64,000 nucleotides of DNA, from assembly GCA_026393275.1 (NCBI GenBank), contig JAPLAM010000056.1, forward strand, positions 1 to 64,000, written 5' to 3'. The first letter of the stretch is position 1. Each line of letters begins with the position of its first letter. The notes below the pieces were generated by a model, which was not told the DNA's origin, did not search any database, and saw nothing but the letters and a program-made list of their open reading frames with translations. Both the position numbers and the translations under genes were made by a program. Origin of the DNA: Arthrobacter sp. Lineage in GTDB: Bacteria; Actinomycetota; Actinomycetes; Actinomycetales; Micrococcaceae. This document shows, piece by piece, positions 24,723-33,762 of this stretch.

Positions 24723-25705
24723 GGGAGCAGATCGCCGGCGTTCGGAGCCTTGGACAGGGTGCCGTACTTGGCGGCGGCGTCGCCGAGGGTCTTGAACGCG
24801 TCCTTATTGAAGTCGACGGTCCAGTGCGTCAGCACAATCTTGGACCGCGCGGCCTCGTCGATCTTGGTGTAGGTGCCCACGATGTCGCGGACTTCCTGCG
24901 GGTGGGCCTGGGCGTACTCGAGGGACTTGTTCATGGCCCGGGTAAACTTCTGGGTCAGTTCGGGCTTGTTCTTGACCGTGTCCGACTTGGTGAAGTAGCC
25001 GGCAATGTCCAGTTTCGGGCTCATGTCCGCGAAGTTCCAGGAGACGACGGTTCCGCCGTCGGCCACGGCCTTGGAAAGGAACGGCTCCAGGATCCAGGCG
25101 GCGTCCACCTGCTTGTTGGTCAGGGCCGCGGGCGCATCGGGGAAGGCCACCTCGACAAACTTCACGGTGGAGGGGTCGCCGCCGTCCTTTTCGATGGCGG
25201 ACTTGATGGTGGTGTCCCCGATGTTGGAGAGGTTGTTCACCGAGACCGTCTTACCGGCAAGATCCTTCGCGGACTTGATGCTCGACCCGGCCGGAACGAC
25301 GACGCCGCCGACGTCCTTGCCCTTCTCGCCGGTGGTGGACGCGCCGTTGGCGACGAACTTCAGGTCGAGGCCCTTGTCCTTCGCAACCATCACGGAGATC
25401 AGGTTGGAGAAGGCGAAGTCGAAGCTGCCGCTGACGACGCCGGGGACGATTGCGGCGCCGCCGGTGGCCGTCTGGATATCCAACTGAAGCCCTTCGTCCT
25501 TGAAGAAGCCCTGCTTGTTGCCCAGGTAGATGGGGGCGCAGTCCACAATCGGGATGACGCCGACGCTGACCTTGGTCAGATCGCCGCCGCCCGCGGCGCC
25601 GCCGGATGCGGTGCCGCCGCCCGTGGAACTGGGCGATCCGCTGCCGCAGGCCGAGAGGGCCAGGACCGAGGCGGCCGCCAGCACCGTGCTAATACGACGT
25701 TTCAT
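24719..25705 (-). CDS. ABC transporter substrate-binding lipoprotein (NMT1/SsuA-like)
   Basis: A 328-residue lipoprotein: basic start, hydrophobic core, and a lipobox ending LALSACGSG. The start at 25705 uses a TAGGAG site. The mature part, VSVGVIPIVDCAPIYLGNKQ, GFFKDEGLQLDIQ and GAAIVPGVVSGSFDFAFSN, matches periplasmic-binding type II proteins for nitrate, sulfonate or thiamine precursors. A conserved aspartate-rich interior (DAAWILEPFL) is typical. It heads the operon: binding protein, two permeases, ATPase. Ligand not predictable from sequence alone. Confidence 0.9.
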   Translation of the reverse strand: MKRRISTVLAAASVLALSACGSGSPSSTGGGTASGGAAGGGDLTKVSVGVIPIVDCAPIYLGNKQGFFKDEGLQLDIQTATGGAAIVPGVVSGSFDFAFSNLISVMVAKDKGLDLKFVANGASTTGEKGKDVGGVVVPAGSSIKSAKDLAGKTVSVNNLSNIGDTTIKSAIEKDGGDPSTVKFVEVAFPDAPAALTNKQVDAAWILEPFLSKAVADGGTVVSWNFADMSPKLDIAGYFTKSDTVKNKPELTQKFTRAMNKSLEYAQAHPQEVRDIVGTYTKIDEAARSKIVLTHWTVDFNKDAFKTLGDAAAKYGTLSKAPNAGDLLP

Positions 25706-25759
25706 GTTCACTCCTATGTGCGCATTGGCGTGGGAGCGTTAGGCCCCCCAGGCCTTGAT

Positions 25760-25776
25760 TGTTCGCTTACCGAACA
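25760..25776. promoter_or_regulatory. Inverted repeat TGTTCG-N5-CGAACA, candidate operator of the ABC operon
   Basis: A 6-bp inverted repeat centred about 60 nt upstream of the binding-protein start. The position suits a repressor or activator site for the 22.3-25.7 kb ABC operon. The regulator is not identified. Confidence 0.4.
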
Positions 25777-25903
25777 GACGTTCAAATTCAAGTCTGAGTC
25801 AAGGCTACTGTGAGGTCAACCACAAACGGCGCATTGTTACGGCTCCGAGACGCGGACGGCGGCAGGCGCGTGTCCGGGGCCGTGTCCGGGCCGGCACAAG
25901 AGA

Positions 25904-25964
25904 AACGCGGGGTCGCTTGCGGTCCATCCGGAAGTGTCGGACGGGCTGCAAGCGACCCCGCGTT
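25904..25964 (-). terminator. Long hairpin terminator downstream of the APC permease
   Basis: A perfect 17-bp stem (25904-25920 with 25948-25964, arms starting AACGCGGGGTCGC) with a 27-nt intervening sequence, lying 17 nt past the APC stop. On the minus strand the stem is followed by TCTCTT rather than a strong U-run. It closes the 270-nt gap to the ABC operon. Confidence 0.6.
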
Positions 25965-25981
25965 GAACTGCGATGTTCCCG

Positions 25982-27532
25982 TCAGGAGCGGGTAAGCGAC
26001 TCCGCGTCGTCCTTTTTGGCCGACGTGGCGGGCGTGCCGTTGACGGCGGCCCTGGCCTCGGCGAACTTTTCGTTGAGGCGGGAGTGGCGCTGGCCGTAGG
26101 CGAAATAGATGGCGATGCCGATGACTAGCCAGATGGCAAAGAAGATCCAGGTCTCCACGGCCAGGTTGGTCATCAGGTAGAGGCAAAGCACGGCCGACAC
26201 GACCGGGAGCACCTTGCCGAACGGCACGCGGAACGCCGGCTTCAGGTCCGGGCGCTTCTTCCGCAGCACCAGGATGCCGAGGCTGACCATCACGAACGCG
26301 GACAGCGTTCCGATGTTGATCATTTCCTCGAGCAGGTCGACGTTGGTCAGCCCCGCCACCACGGCCACGGCCGTACCGCAGATGATTTGCAGGCGTGCCG
26401 GGGTGGCCCGGATGGTGGAGGTCTTGGACAACGAGCGGGGCAGCAAGCCGTCGCGGCTCATCGCCAGGACCACGCGGGAAAGGCCCATCAGCAGCACCAT
26501 GATCACCGTGGTCAGGCCCACGAGGGAGCCGAAGGCGATGACCTTGGCGGCGTCGGTGTTGCCCACTGCTTCGAAGGCGGTGGTCAGGGTCGGGTTCTTC
26601 GCCTCGGCCAGCTTGGTATAGGAGACCATGCCGGTGAGCGCGAGCGAGACCAGGATGTAGAGCACGGTGACGATCGCCAGACCGCCGAAGATGCCGCGGG
26701 GCAGCGTCTTCTGCGGGTTCTTGACCTCCTCCGCGGAGGTGGCGACGACGTCGAAGCCGATGAACGCGAAGAACACGAGGGCCGCGCCGGCGAAAATACC
26801 TAACGTGCCATACTGCGCGGGGGCAGCGCCCGTGAGGAAGCCGAAGAAGGACTGCTTCAGCACGTCCGTGGCGCCCGTGCCGCCGGTCGGCTCGGAGGCC
26901 GGGACGAACGGTGCGTAGTTCTCGAACTTCACATAGCTGAAGCCGACCACAATCACGAAGATCACGACGGCGATCTTGATCAGCGTGAAGACGTTGCCGA
27001 CGCGAGCGGACAGCTTCGTCCCCAGCACCAGCAGCACGGTAAACACGGCGACGATCAGGAACGCGCCCCAGTAGAGATCGACGCCGGCTACGGAGACCGA
27101 CGGCGGAACGTCCAGGCCCGTCAGCGCGAAGACCTTGCTGAGGTAGATGCCCCAGTACTTCGCGATCACGGCGGCGGCGGTGAAGAGTTCGAGGATGAGG
27201 TTCCAGCCGATGATCCAGGCGAGTACCTCGCCCATGGTGGCGTAGGTGAAGACGTAGGCGGAGCCGGCCACCGGAATTGCGGTGGCGAACTCGGCGTAGC
27301 ACATAATGGCGAGCGCGCAGGTAACCGCGGCGATCGCGAAGGAGACGGTCACTGCCGGGCCGGAGAAATTCGCGGCGGCCTTGGCGCCGACCGAGAAGAT
27401 CCCGGCTCCGACGGCGACGGCGACGCCCATGATCATCAGGTCCCAGGTGCTGAGCGAGCGTTTCAGCTTGCGCCCAGGCTCATCGGCGTCGGCAATCGAC
27501 TGCTCAATGGATTTGGTCCGGAGAAGGTTCAT
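25982..27532 (-). CDS. APC-family amino acid permease
   Basis: A 516-residue, about 12-helix carrier. The start ATG at 27532 gives MNLLRTKSIEQSIADADEPG; a TTG just upstream is less likely. The first helix has GAGIFSVGAKAAANFSGPAV, the substrate/ion-binding glycine motif of the cationic-amino-acid-transporter/YfnA group. A later CYAEFATAIPVAGSAYVF and FFAFIGFDVVATSAEEVKNP are also hallmarks. It imports an amino acid with protons or exchanges it. It appears to be a single gene with its own terminator; an inverted repeat lies upstream. Confidence 0.88.
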   Translation of the reverse strand: MNLLRTKSIEQSIADADEPGRKLKRSLSTWDLMIMGVAVAVGAGIFSVGAKAAANFSGPAVTVSFAIAAVTCALAIMCYAEFATAIPVAGSAYVFTYATMGEVLAWIIGWNLILELFTAAAVIAKYWGIYLSKVFALTGLDVPPSVSVAGVDLYWGAFLIVAVFTVLLVLGTKLSARVGNVFTLIKIAVVIFVIVVGFSYVKFENYAPFVPASEPTGGTGATDVLKQSFFGFLTGAAPAQYGTLGIFAGAALVFFAFIGFDVVATSAEEVKNPQKTLPRGIFGGLAIVTVLYILVSLALTGMVSYTKLAEAKNPTLTTAFEAVGNTDAAKVIAFGSLVGLTTVIMVLLMGLSRVVLAMSRDGLLPRSLSKTSTIRATPARLQIICGTAVAVVAGLTNVDLLEEMINIGTLSAFVMVSLGILVLRKKRPDLKPAFRVPFGKVLPVVSAVLCLYLMTNLAVETWIFFAIWLVIGIAIYFAYGQRHSRLNEKFAEARAAVNGTPATSAKKDDAESLTRS

Positions 27533-27611
27533 AGCTAGGTCCAAAATCTCGATAGCTGGGTGGAAACGGACCTATTAAGAGTAGTGTCCATCCACTGGAC
27601 GGCCGTATTTA

Positions 27612-27626
27612 TCTCACATTATGAGA
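27612..27626. promoter_or_regulatory. Inverted repeat TCTCA-N5-TGAGA upstream of the APC permease
   Basis: Five-bp arms at 27612-27616 and 27622-27626, 80 nt upstream of the permease start and 36 nt from the stop of the DUF779 gene. Candidate regulator site only. Confidence 0.3.
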
Positions 27627-27661
27627 CGCCGAGGTGGACGGCGCGCTACAGCCGGGGCGGT

Positions 27662-28069
27662 TCAGACGGGCCAGTCCATCAGCGTCGAGCGGATCAGGAA
27701 GCGCTTCCCTTCGGGCGCCTCGACTGAGAACCCGCTCCCGCGGCCCGGTACGACGTCGACCGTCAGGTGCGTGTGACTCCAGTAGTTGAACTGTTCTTTG
27801 GACATCCAGAACTCCAGCGGCTGCGGCTGCAGTCCGTCCGAGATGTCGAACAGGCCCAGTAAGACGTCCGAGTCGCCGGTGAGGAACTCCCCTGCCGGGT
27901 AGCACATGGGCGAGGAACCGTCGCAGCAGCCGCCGGACTGATGGAACATGAGCGGACCGTGCTGCAGCCACAGCTTGCGGAGCAACTGCACGGCCTCGGG
28001 CGTTAGCGCCACCCGGGAAAAGTCCTCGCCGGCCAGTGTCACGGCGGCGTCAAGCCTGGTCTGGGTCAT
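27662..28069 (-). CDS. DUF779 protein, partner of the aldehyde dehydrogenase
   Basis: A 135-residue protein starting [20 protein letters not shown] behind an AGGAGA site. [20 protein letters not shown] contains the Cys-rich DUF779 motif, and [20 protein letters not shown] is the conserved C-terminal half. DUF779 genes occur next to acetaldehyde/aldehyde dehydrogenases in many bacteria; their role is not established. The open frame is continuous with the upstream dehydrogenase frame, but that is a consequence of a deletion there, not a real fusion. Confidence 0.85.
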   Translation of the reverse strand: MTQTRLDAAVTLAGEDFSRVALTPEAVQLLRKLWLQHGPLMFHQSGGCCDGSSPMCYPAGEFLTGDSDVLLGLFDISDGLQPQPLEFWMSKEQFNYWSHTHLTVDVVPGRGSGFSVEAPEGKRFLIRSTLMDWPV

Positions 28070-28099
28070 GGGCTTCTCCTGGGGACGGTAGTAACGGAA

Positions 28100-28132
28100 G
28101 GGCGGGGCGGACCCGGATGGTCCGCCCCGCCC
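28100..28132 (-). other. 14-bp GC hairpin between aldehyde dehydrogenase and DUF779
   Basis: Arms GGGCGGGGCGGACC and its exact complement with loop CGGAT, in the 71-nt gap between the two genes. There is no U-run on either side, so it is more likely an mRNA-stabilising or processing element, or a weak attenuator, than a terminator. Confidence 0.55.
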
Positions 28133-28140
28133 GAGTCGGC

Positions 28141-29539
28141 CTAGAAGAAGCCGAGCTTGTTCTCGTTGTAGCTGACCAGCAGGTTCTTGGTCTGCTGGTA
28201 GTGGTCCAGCATCATGGCGTGGTTCTCGCGGCCGATGCCGGAGGACTTGTACCCGCCGAACGCGGCCCCGGCCGGGTACGCGTGGTAGTTGTTGACCCAC
28301 ACCCGGCCCGCCTGGATCTCGCGGCCGGCGCGGTAGGCGACGTTGCCGTTGCGGGACCAGACGCCGGCACCCAGGCCGTAGAGGGTGTCGTTGGCGATGC
28401 CCATGGCGTCGTTGTAGTCGCTGAAGCGGGTCACGGAGACCACCGGGCCGAACCTGCTTGCCGATGTCGATGTAGGAGAGGATCTTCTCGAGCTGGTCGT
28501 TGGAGGCCTGGGCGCCGGGCTGGGGGTCGGTGTCCAGCGGGTTGCCCTGGATGATCTTCTGGGTGCGGGCCAGCGCGTCGGCCATGAAGGAGTCGTAGAT
28601 GCCTTCTTGGACCAGGGCACGGGACGGGCAGGTGCAGACTTCGCCCTGGTTGAAAGCAAACAGCGTGAAGCCCTCGAGTGCCTTGTCGTAGAAGGCGTCG
28701 TTGTTGTCCGCGACGTCGTTGAAGAAGATGTTGGGGCTCTTGCCGCCCAGTTCCAGGGTGACCGGAATCAGGTTCTGAGACGCGTACTGGCTGATCAGGC
28801 GGCCGGTGGTGGTCTCGCCGGTGAAGGCGATCTTGCGGATCCGAGGACTGGAGGCGAGCGGCTTGCCGGCTTCGACGCCGAACCCGTTGACGACGTTGAC
28901 GACGCCGGCGGGCAGCAGGTCGCTGATGAGTTCCATCAGCACCAGGATCGAGGTCGGAGTCTGCTCGGCCGGCTTGAGGACGACGGCGTTGCCGGCGGCG
29001 AGCGCGGGGGCCAGCTTCCAGACGGCCATCAGGATGGGGAAGTTCCACGGGATGATCTGGCCGACGACGCCCAGCGGCTCGTGGTAGTGGTAGGCGGTGG
29101 TGTCGTCGTCGAGCTGGGACAGCCTGCCCTCCTGGGCGCGGACGGCGGAGGCGAAGTAGCGGAAGTGGTCCGCGGCGAGCGGAATGTCCGCGTTGAGGGT
29201 TTCGCGGATCGGCTTGCCGTTGTCCCAGGATTCGGCGACGGCCAGCAGTTCGGTGTTCTCGTCGATCCGGTCGGCGATCTTGTTCAGGACGGCGGCGCGC
29301 TCGGCGACTGAGGTTTTGCCCCAGGACGGCGCGACCTTGTGCGCGGCGTCCAGTGCCAGCTCGATGTCCTCGGCGGTGCCGCGGGCGACCTCGCAGAAAG
29401 CCTTGCCCGTCACTGGGGTGATGTTTTCGAAGTACTGACCCTTGACCGGGGCAACCCACTCGCCCCCGATCCAGTTCTCGTAGCGGTCCTTGAAGGTGAC
29501 CTTCGAGCCCTCGGTGCCGGGCTGTGCGTAGACAGTCAT
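28141..29539 (-). pseudogene. Aldehyde dehydrogenase (acetaldehyde/ExaC-like), broken by internal deletion and frameshift
   Basis: From [20 protein letters not shown] it reads as a normal NAD-dependent aldehyde dehydrogenase: [35 protein letters not shown], and the catalytic cysteine in [15 protein letters not shown]. After YIDIGKQ (about residue 362, near 28452) it jumps, in a different frame, straight to [18 protein letters not shown] and the usual C-terminus ending NENKLGFF. About 40 residues are missing, including the conserved EEIF part of the EEIFGPV cofactor motif. The gene is 1,399 nt; homologues need about 1,520. It cannot make a working enzyme as written. An assembly gap is possible. 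Confidence 0.85.
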
Positions 29540-29737
29540 TGCTAGCTCCTTTGCTGTGCAAGATTGGTATGCAGATTTGGTGGCGAGAGCGGCCGCCGTG
29601 ATTCCGGCGACCGCCGCTGGCCCCAGCCTAGGAGCGGGGAGGTTGCAAGCAGGTTGCAACCTCCCCGCCTGCCCCCTAACCTCGCAAGCTCGGCCAGGGA
29701 ACCCGGCAGACGTGGGCCCAAATCCGCCGCGGCGGAC

Positions 29738-31144
29738 TCAGGCGCTGAGCTCCGCTTCCAGCCGTTCGAGGTCCGCGACGAGGGCGGCCCGCTTGGGCGA
29801 GCGCGGCGGCAGCAGCTTCAAGGCGGCGGTGCGGACGCCGACGTCGTCCCGTGCTTCCGGCAGCTCCGCGTATCTCAGCAGCGACTCGGCACTGCCGTCG
29901 GTCAGGACCGCCTCACGCAGCAGCGCGGAGAGGCGGCGGCGGAGCTCGGCGATGCCGGGCGCCTCGGAGCGCGGCAGGAGCGCGCCGCGGTAGATTTCCA
30001 GCGCGATCCGGTGGGCGCCGCGCTGCAGGCAACTGAGCACCTGGCCGGAGTCCGGGGCCAGGTCCACGGGCAGCCGGTAGGGCCGGGACGCCGGGACGGC
30101 GCTCGGATTGAGCTGCTGCAGGACCTTCCGCAGGCGCACCATCTCGGCGCGCAGCGTCATGGTGGAGCCGTCCCGCGGGTAGAGCAGCGCGCTGAGCTCC
30201 TCGGCGTTGAGCCCTTCCGGATGCGCACTGAGCAGGGCCAGGATTTCGCTGTGCCGGGCGGAAAGGGCGACGGTGCGGCCGTCGAGGCTCAGCACCGCCT
30301 GGTCGCGGCCGAGCAGTTGCAGGCTGTTGCGGTAGAGGCTGCCGGTCGTCCCGGCGCGCGGACCGGCGGACCCCGCACCACTGAGGGGCGCAGCCACGCC
30401 GGCGGCGGCGGCTGCCCGGCGTCGGACCGGCGTCGCCTGCCTTGCGGCGGCATGCTGGAGCCGCTCCACCCGCAGGTGTGCCTGGGCGGCGGCGACGGTC
30501 GCCTCGACGAGGGACAAAGTGTGGGGCGCGACGGCGGATTCGGTGCCGGTGATGTCCACGACTCCCAGCAGGGCGCCGGCATCAGGATCATGGAACGGCA
30601 CCGCGGTGCAGCTCCACGGGTGCACCGAGCGCTTGTAGTGTTCGGCGCCGGCGATCTGGATGCCGCGGCCCAGGGCCAGCGCGGTGCCGGGGGCGCTCGT
30701 GCCCACGGTGGCCTCGGACCAGTCGGCGCCCGGGACAAACATCATCCCTTCGGCGCGGCGCTGCATGGCGGGGTCCCCCTCGACCCACAACAGCCGACCC
30801 ACCTCGTCTCCGACGGCCACCAGCATGCCACTGTCGTAACTGGGCAGGACCAGGAGTTTGTGGATCACGGGCATGATCGCGGCCAGCGGGTGCTGCCGGC
30901 GGTATTCCTCGATTTCCTCGCGGTCCATGGCAAGCGGGGCCTCGGGGTTGTCCGGGTTGGCGTGCAGTTGCTCGGAACGCTGCCAGGATTCCCGGATCAG
31001 GCTGCGCAGCCCGGGCAGTTGGTCCCCGTCCAGGCCGGGGCCGCCGAGCTGCTCATGCCCCGCCCGGGCATACCGCTGGCGCAGCTCCGCGCTCATGCCG
31101 CGGCCGGAGCCGCGCGGGGCATCCTGCTCGACCGGATTCCTCAT
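29738..31144 (-). CDS. GAF-domain transcriptional regulator of the aldehyde dehydrogenase locus
   Basis: A 468-residue protein started at ATG 31144 (MRNPVEQDAPRGSGRGM), with GGGAG five bases upstream. Residues 40-230 resemble the N-terminal GAF region of AcoR-type activators: SLIRESWQRSEQL, then GADWSEATVGTSAPGTALAL and HPWSCTAVPFHDP. There is no sigma-54 AAA+ domain; instead the C-terminal half (LSLDGRTVALSARHSEILAL through MVRLRKVLQQL) looks like a winged helix. Such GAF-wHTH proteins commonly sit beside DUF779/aldehyde dehydrogenase genes in actinobacteria. It is upstream of the dehydrogenase on the same strand, about 200 nt away. Confidence 0.75.
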   Translation of the reverse strand: MRNPVEQDAPRGSGRGMSAELRQRYARAGHEQLGGPGLDGDQLPGLRSLIRESWQRSEQLHANPDNPEAPLAMDREEIEEYRRQHPLAAIMPVIHKLLVLPSYDSGMLVAVGDEVGRLLWVEGDPAMQRRAEGMMFVPGADWSEATVGTSAPGTALALGRGIQIAGAEHYKRSVHPWSCTAVPFHDPDAGALLGVVDITGTESAVAPHTLSLVEATVAAAQAHLRVERLQHAAARQATPVRRRAAAAAGVAAPLSGAGSAGPRAGTTGSLYRNSLQLLGRDQAVLSLDGRTVALSARHSEILALLSAHPEGLNAEELSALLYPRDGSTMTLRAEMVRLRKVLQQLNPSAVPASRPYRLPVDLAPDSGQVLSCLQRGAHRIALEIYRGALLPRSEAPGIAELRRRLSALLREAVLTDGSAESLLRYAELPEARDDVGVRTAALKLLPPRSPKRAALVADLERLEAELSA

Positions 31145-31269
31145 TGAATCTCCCACCTGACGGGCGCCCTCTTCGGTGCGCCGGGCTGCCGGAGGCAGCG
31201 TCGTCCGGCCAGTCTAGTGGGCCGTTCGCGGCGGCCGCCAGCGCTCGAGCCCCGGCCGTCCGCGGCCGT

Positions 31270-32730
31270 TCAGTCCCGTGAAATCCGGATCATTTCTTCC
31301 CGCGGGACGACTTTGATGCGTTCGCGCACGACGCCGTCCGCCCCGGCGTCCGTCCCGCCGCCGGCGGACCACGCAGCGCCGAGGGCCAGTTCGTGCGCAT
31401 CCAGCTTGTTCCAGCCCTCCCAGGTGGTGTATTCGACGCCGCGTTGTTCGAGCAGCTCGATGATGGCCTGCGGGTCCGGGTTCCGTGCGGGCGGAAGGGT
31501 CAGCCGGTCCTCGAGCAGGAAGCCGATGGTTTCCAGGGCGTCGCCCTTGGTGTGGCCGATCAGGCCGACCGGGCCGCGCTTGATCCAGCCGGTGGCGTAG
31601 ATCCCGGGCACCGGGTTGCCCTCGGCGTCGAGCACGCGGCCGCCCTCGTTGGGGATGATGCCGCGCCGGGCGTCGTACTCCAGTTCGTCCAGCGGGGAGC
31701 CGTGGTACCCGATGGCGCGGTACACGGCCTGGACCGGGTAGTCGACGAACTCGCCGGTGCCCTTGACGTTACCCGTGCCGTCCAGCCGCATCCGCTCGAA
31801 CTTGATGCCCGTCACCTTGCCGGGCTGGGCCGCGTCGCCGTAAATCTCGACCGGGCTGTGCAGGAAGTGCAGGTGCAACCGGCGCGAGGACGGTTGCTCA
31901 GCCTCGGTGTGCTCCTCGACGAGCCAGTTGCCCAGCGTGTTCACCATGGTCTTGATCTGGTTGTTCGTGCGGATGGCCTCGTCGGAGGCGTCGTCGAACT
32001 CGAAGTCCTCCGGGTAGAGGACGATGTCCACATCCTTCGCGTGGCTGAGCTCGCGCAGCTCCAGCGGGGTGAACTTCACCTGCGCCGGGCCGCGGCGGCC
32101 GAAGACATGCACGTCCGTGACCGGCGAGTTCTTGAGTGCCTGATAGACGTTGTCCGGGATTTCCGTGACGAGCAGTTCGTCCGCGTGCTTGACCAGCATC
32201 CGGGCCACATCCAGGGCCACGTTGCCGTTGCCGATCACGGCGATTTCCCTGGCTTCCAGCGGCCAGTCGCGCGGCACATCGGGGTGGCCGTCATACCAGG
32301 AAACGAAATCGGCGCCCCCGAACGAGCCCTCGAGCTCAATACCGGGGATGTCCAGGTCCGCGTCCTTGATGGCTCCGGTGGCGAAGATGACGGCGTCGTA
32401 GAAGGCTCGGAAATCGTGCAGGGTCAAGTCCCGGCCGTAGCTGACATTGCCGAGGAAGCGGATGTCGCCGCGGTCCAGGACCTTGTGCAGCGCGTTGACA
32501 ATCCCCTTGATGCGCGGGTGATCCGGGGCCACGCCGTAACGGATCAAGCCGTAGGGGGCCGGGTAGGCCTCGAACAGGTCGATGCTGACCTCGAAGTCGC
32601 CGTCCTTGACCTCGTTGGACTTGGTCAGGATGTCCGCGGCGTACACGCCGGCCGGTCCGGCGCCGACGATCGCGACGCGGAGGGGACGTTTGGACGTTCT
32701 TTTAGGCGACGTTTCGGCCGAGGTGGACAC
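31270..32730 (-). CDS. fprA: FprA-type ferredoxin-NADP reductase (first paralogue)
   Basis: A 486-residue flavoprotein from GTG at 32730 (VSTSAETSPKRTSKRPLRVA). The FAD-binding fold is VAIVGAGPAGVYAADILTKS, then YPAPYGLIRYGVAPDHPRIK, the NADP fold IAVIGNGNVALDVARML, and FGRRGPAQVKFTPLELREL; the C-terminal GIYATGWIKRGPVGLIGHTK is family-typical. This adrenodoxin-reductase-like enzyme passes electrons from NADPH to ferredoxin. A second copy, very similar over its full length, is at 57934. The flanks (GAF regulator, hypothetical gene) do not indicate the partner ferredoxin. Confidence 0.92.
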   Translation of the reverse strand: MSTSAETSPKRTSKRPLRVAIVGAGPAGVYAADILTKSNEVKDGDFEVSIDLFEAYPAPYGLIRYGVAPDHPRIKGIVNALHKVLDRGDIRFLGNVSYGRDLTLHDFRAFYDAVIFATGAIKDADLDIPGIELEGSFGGADFVSWYDGHPDVPRDWPLEAREIAVIGNGNVALDVARMLVKHADELLVTEIPDNVYQALKNSPVTDVHVFGRRGPAQVKFTPLELRELSHAKDVDIVLYPEDFEFDDASDEAIRTNNQIKTMVNTLGNWLVEEHTEAEQPSSRRLHLHFLHSPVEIYGDAAQPGKVTGIKFERMRLDGTGNVKGTGEFVDYPVQAVYRAIGYHGSPLDELEYDARRGIIPNEGGRVLDAEGNPVPGIYATGWIKRGPVGLIGHTKGDALETIGFLLEDRLTLPPARNPDPQAIIELLEQRGVEYTTWEGWNKLDAHELALGAAWSAGGGTDAGADGVVRERIKVVPREEMIRISRD

Positions 32731-32931
32731 CGGGAGCCCTTCTGAGTCTTGGCGGGTGCGCCGGTGAATACAGCGCACAGTCCCCCATTCTAAATGTCCC
32801 CCGCCCCGGAGGCGGAAATGTTCAACTACCGTCCTCGCGTCCTTAACCTGCGCTGCTCCCACCCGTCACTATTCGGCCGGAGCCTGATCTCGACCGCTCG
32901 GGGCGAGGCGGCTTCCACTCAGCAGAACCCG

Positions 32932-33573
32932 GTGAGCACCATTTCCAATGAACGCATTTCCTTCACATCCCTTGTAAGCCAGGCACTTCCCGCGGCAATC
33001 CGCTGGAAGGAGCGGGAGTCAGCCGTCTTCGGCGCCACGGTGCAGCAGGGGCACGCTTCGGCACTGCCGTCTCTCAACACCCGGCACCAGCCGGCCGAGA
33101 TTCTCCTCCCAGTGTCCCGTCCGCCAGCAGTCCAGCCGCTGGTCCGCCGGATGGATCACTTCAATCAGCCGCTCGTTGTTTGGCGCCTGATTTCGGGCAA
33201 TCATCGGGAACTCGGGCGTGGGGTTGGCCTCTTCCCGAACTACCAGGCAGCCGCCGCGAATGCGACCCTGGCACGGGACGGCGCCGGTGAACTCGCCATC
33301 ACCTTCGTGTACCGCAGGCCGACCCGGGAATTCGGGTGGTACGCCAGCCTGTGGGATCGCCCGGTGCTCATGGCAAGCGTTTGGTACCCCACCATCCGGG
33401 ACCGGGACCGCAGCGCCCTGGCCGCCCTGGACCTGTTCGGCGGCGCACGCCTGCTCAGTACCGTGATCCGCCACGGGCACCGGCACCTTGGGGTTGAACT
33501 GCCCGCTGCCCCGGCCCCGGCTGACAGCGGCGAACAGCCTCCTGCCGAGCGGCTGGCCACCCTTTCACCTTAA
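32932..33573 (+). CDS. Hypothetical protein upstream of the Pst-like cluster
   Basis: Read from GTG at 32932 (VSTISNERISFTSLVSQALP) the product has 213 residues; the frame stays open upstream to 32794, and no start has a convincing ribosome site. I do not recognise the family. The central part VVWRLISGNHRELGRGVGLF and NYQAAAANATLARDGAGELA, followed by a second similar strand-helix unit, faintly recalls YegP/DUF1508-like repeats. No signal peptide is seen. Its last codons overlap a PHO-box-like repeat that precedes the phosphate-type genes. Confidence 0.5.
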   Translation: MSTISNERISFTSLVSQALPAAIRWKERESAVFGATVQQGHASALPSLNTRHQPAEILLPVSRPPAVQPLVRRMDHFNQPLVVWRLISGNHRELGRGVGLFPNYQAAAANATLARDGAGELAITFVYRRPTREFGWYASLWDRPVLMASVWYPTIRDRDRSALAALDLFGGARLLSTVIRHGHRHLGVELPAAPAPADSGEQPPAERLATLSP

Positions 33574-33584
33574 ATTCACCTGAA
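33563..33584 (+). promoter_or_regulatory. PHO-box-like direct repeat, site 1
   Basis: Two adjoining 11-nt units, TTTCACCTTAA and ATTCACCTGAA, share TTCACCT-AA. Actinobacterial PhoP sites (well described in Streptomyces) are tandem 11-nt units with a GTTCACC-like core. It lies 180 nt upstream of the first PstS-like gene and across the stop of the preceding gene. Function inferred. Confidence 0.5.
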
Positions 33585-33762
33585 TCCGGGTTCTTCTTAG
33601 CCAAGCGATTCGAGCCGCCGGGGACCGCCGTCGCAGACTCATAGCGGCCGGCGCCGTCCCAACCGCTCCGGCGGCCGCGGTGTCACCGCGGCAGTGCCAC
33701 GCTGTCCCGCGCCCAGCGGCAACGGCTCATCCACTCGGAACCTCAGATGGGGAAAACTAGAC

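Noticed and set aside
22269..25705. Assigning the first ABC system firmly to taurine, sulfonate, nitrate or thiamine precursor
   Set aside because: The binding protein shows only the general family pattern and no assimilation gene lies nearby.
27662..29659. A natural aldehyde dehydrogenase-DUF779 fusion
   Set aside because: The continuous frame arises only because a deletion shifts the dehydrogenase frame; its true C-terminus is present in another frame and DUF779 has its own start and ribosome site.
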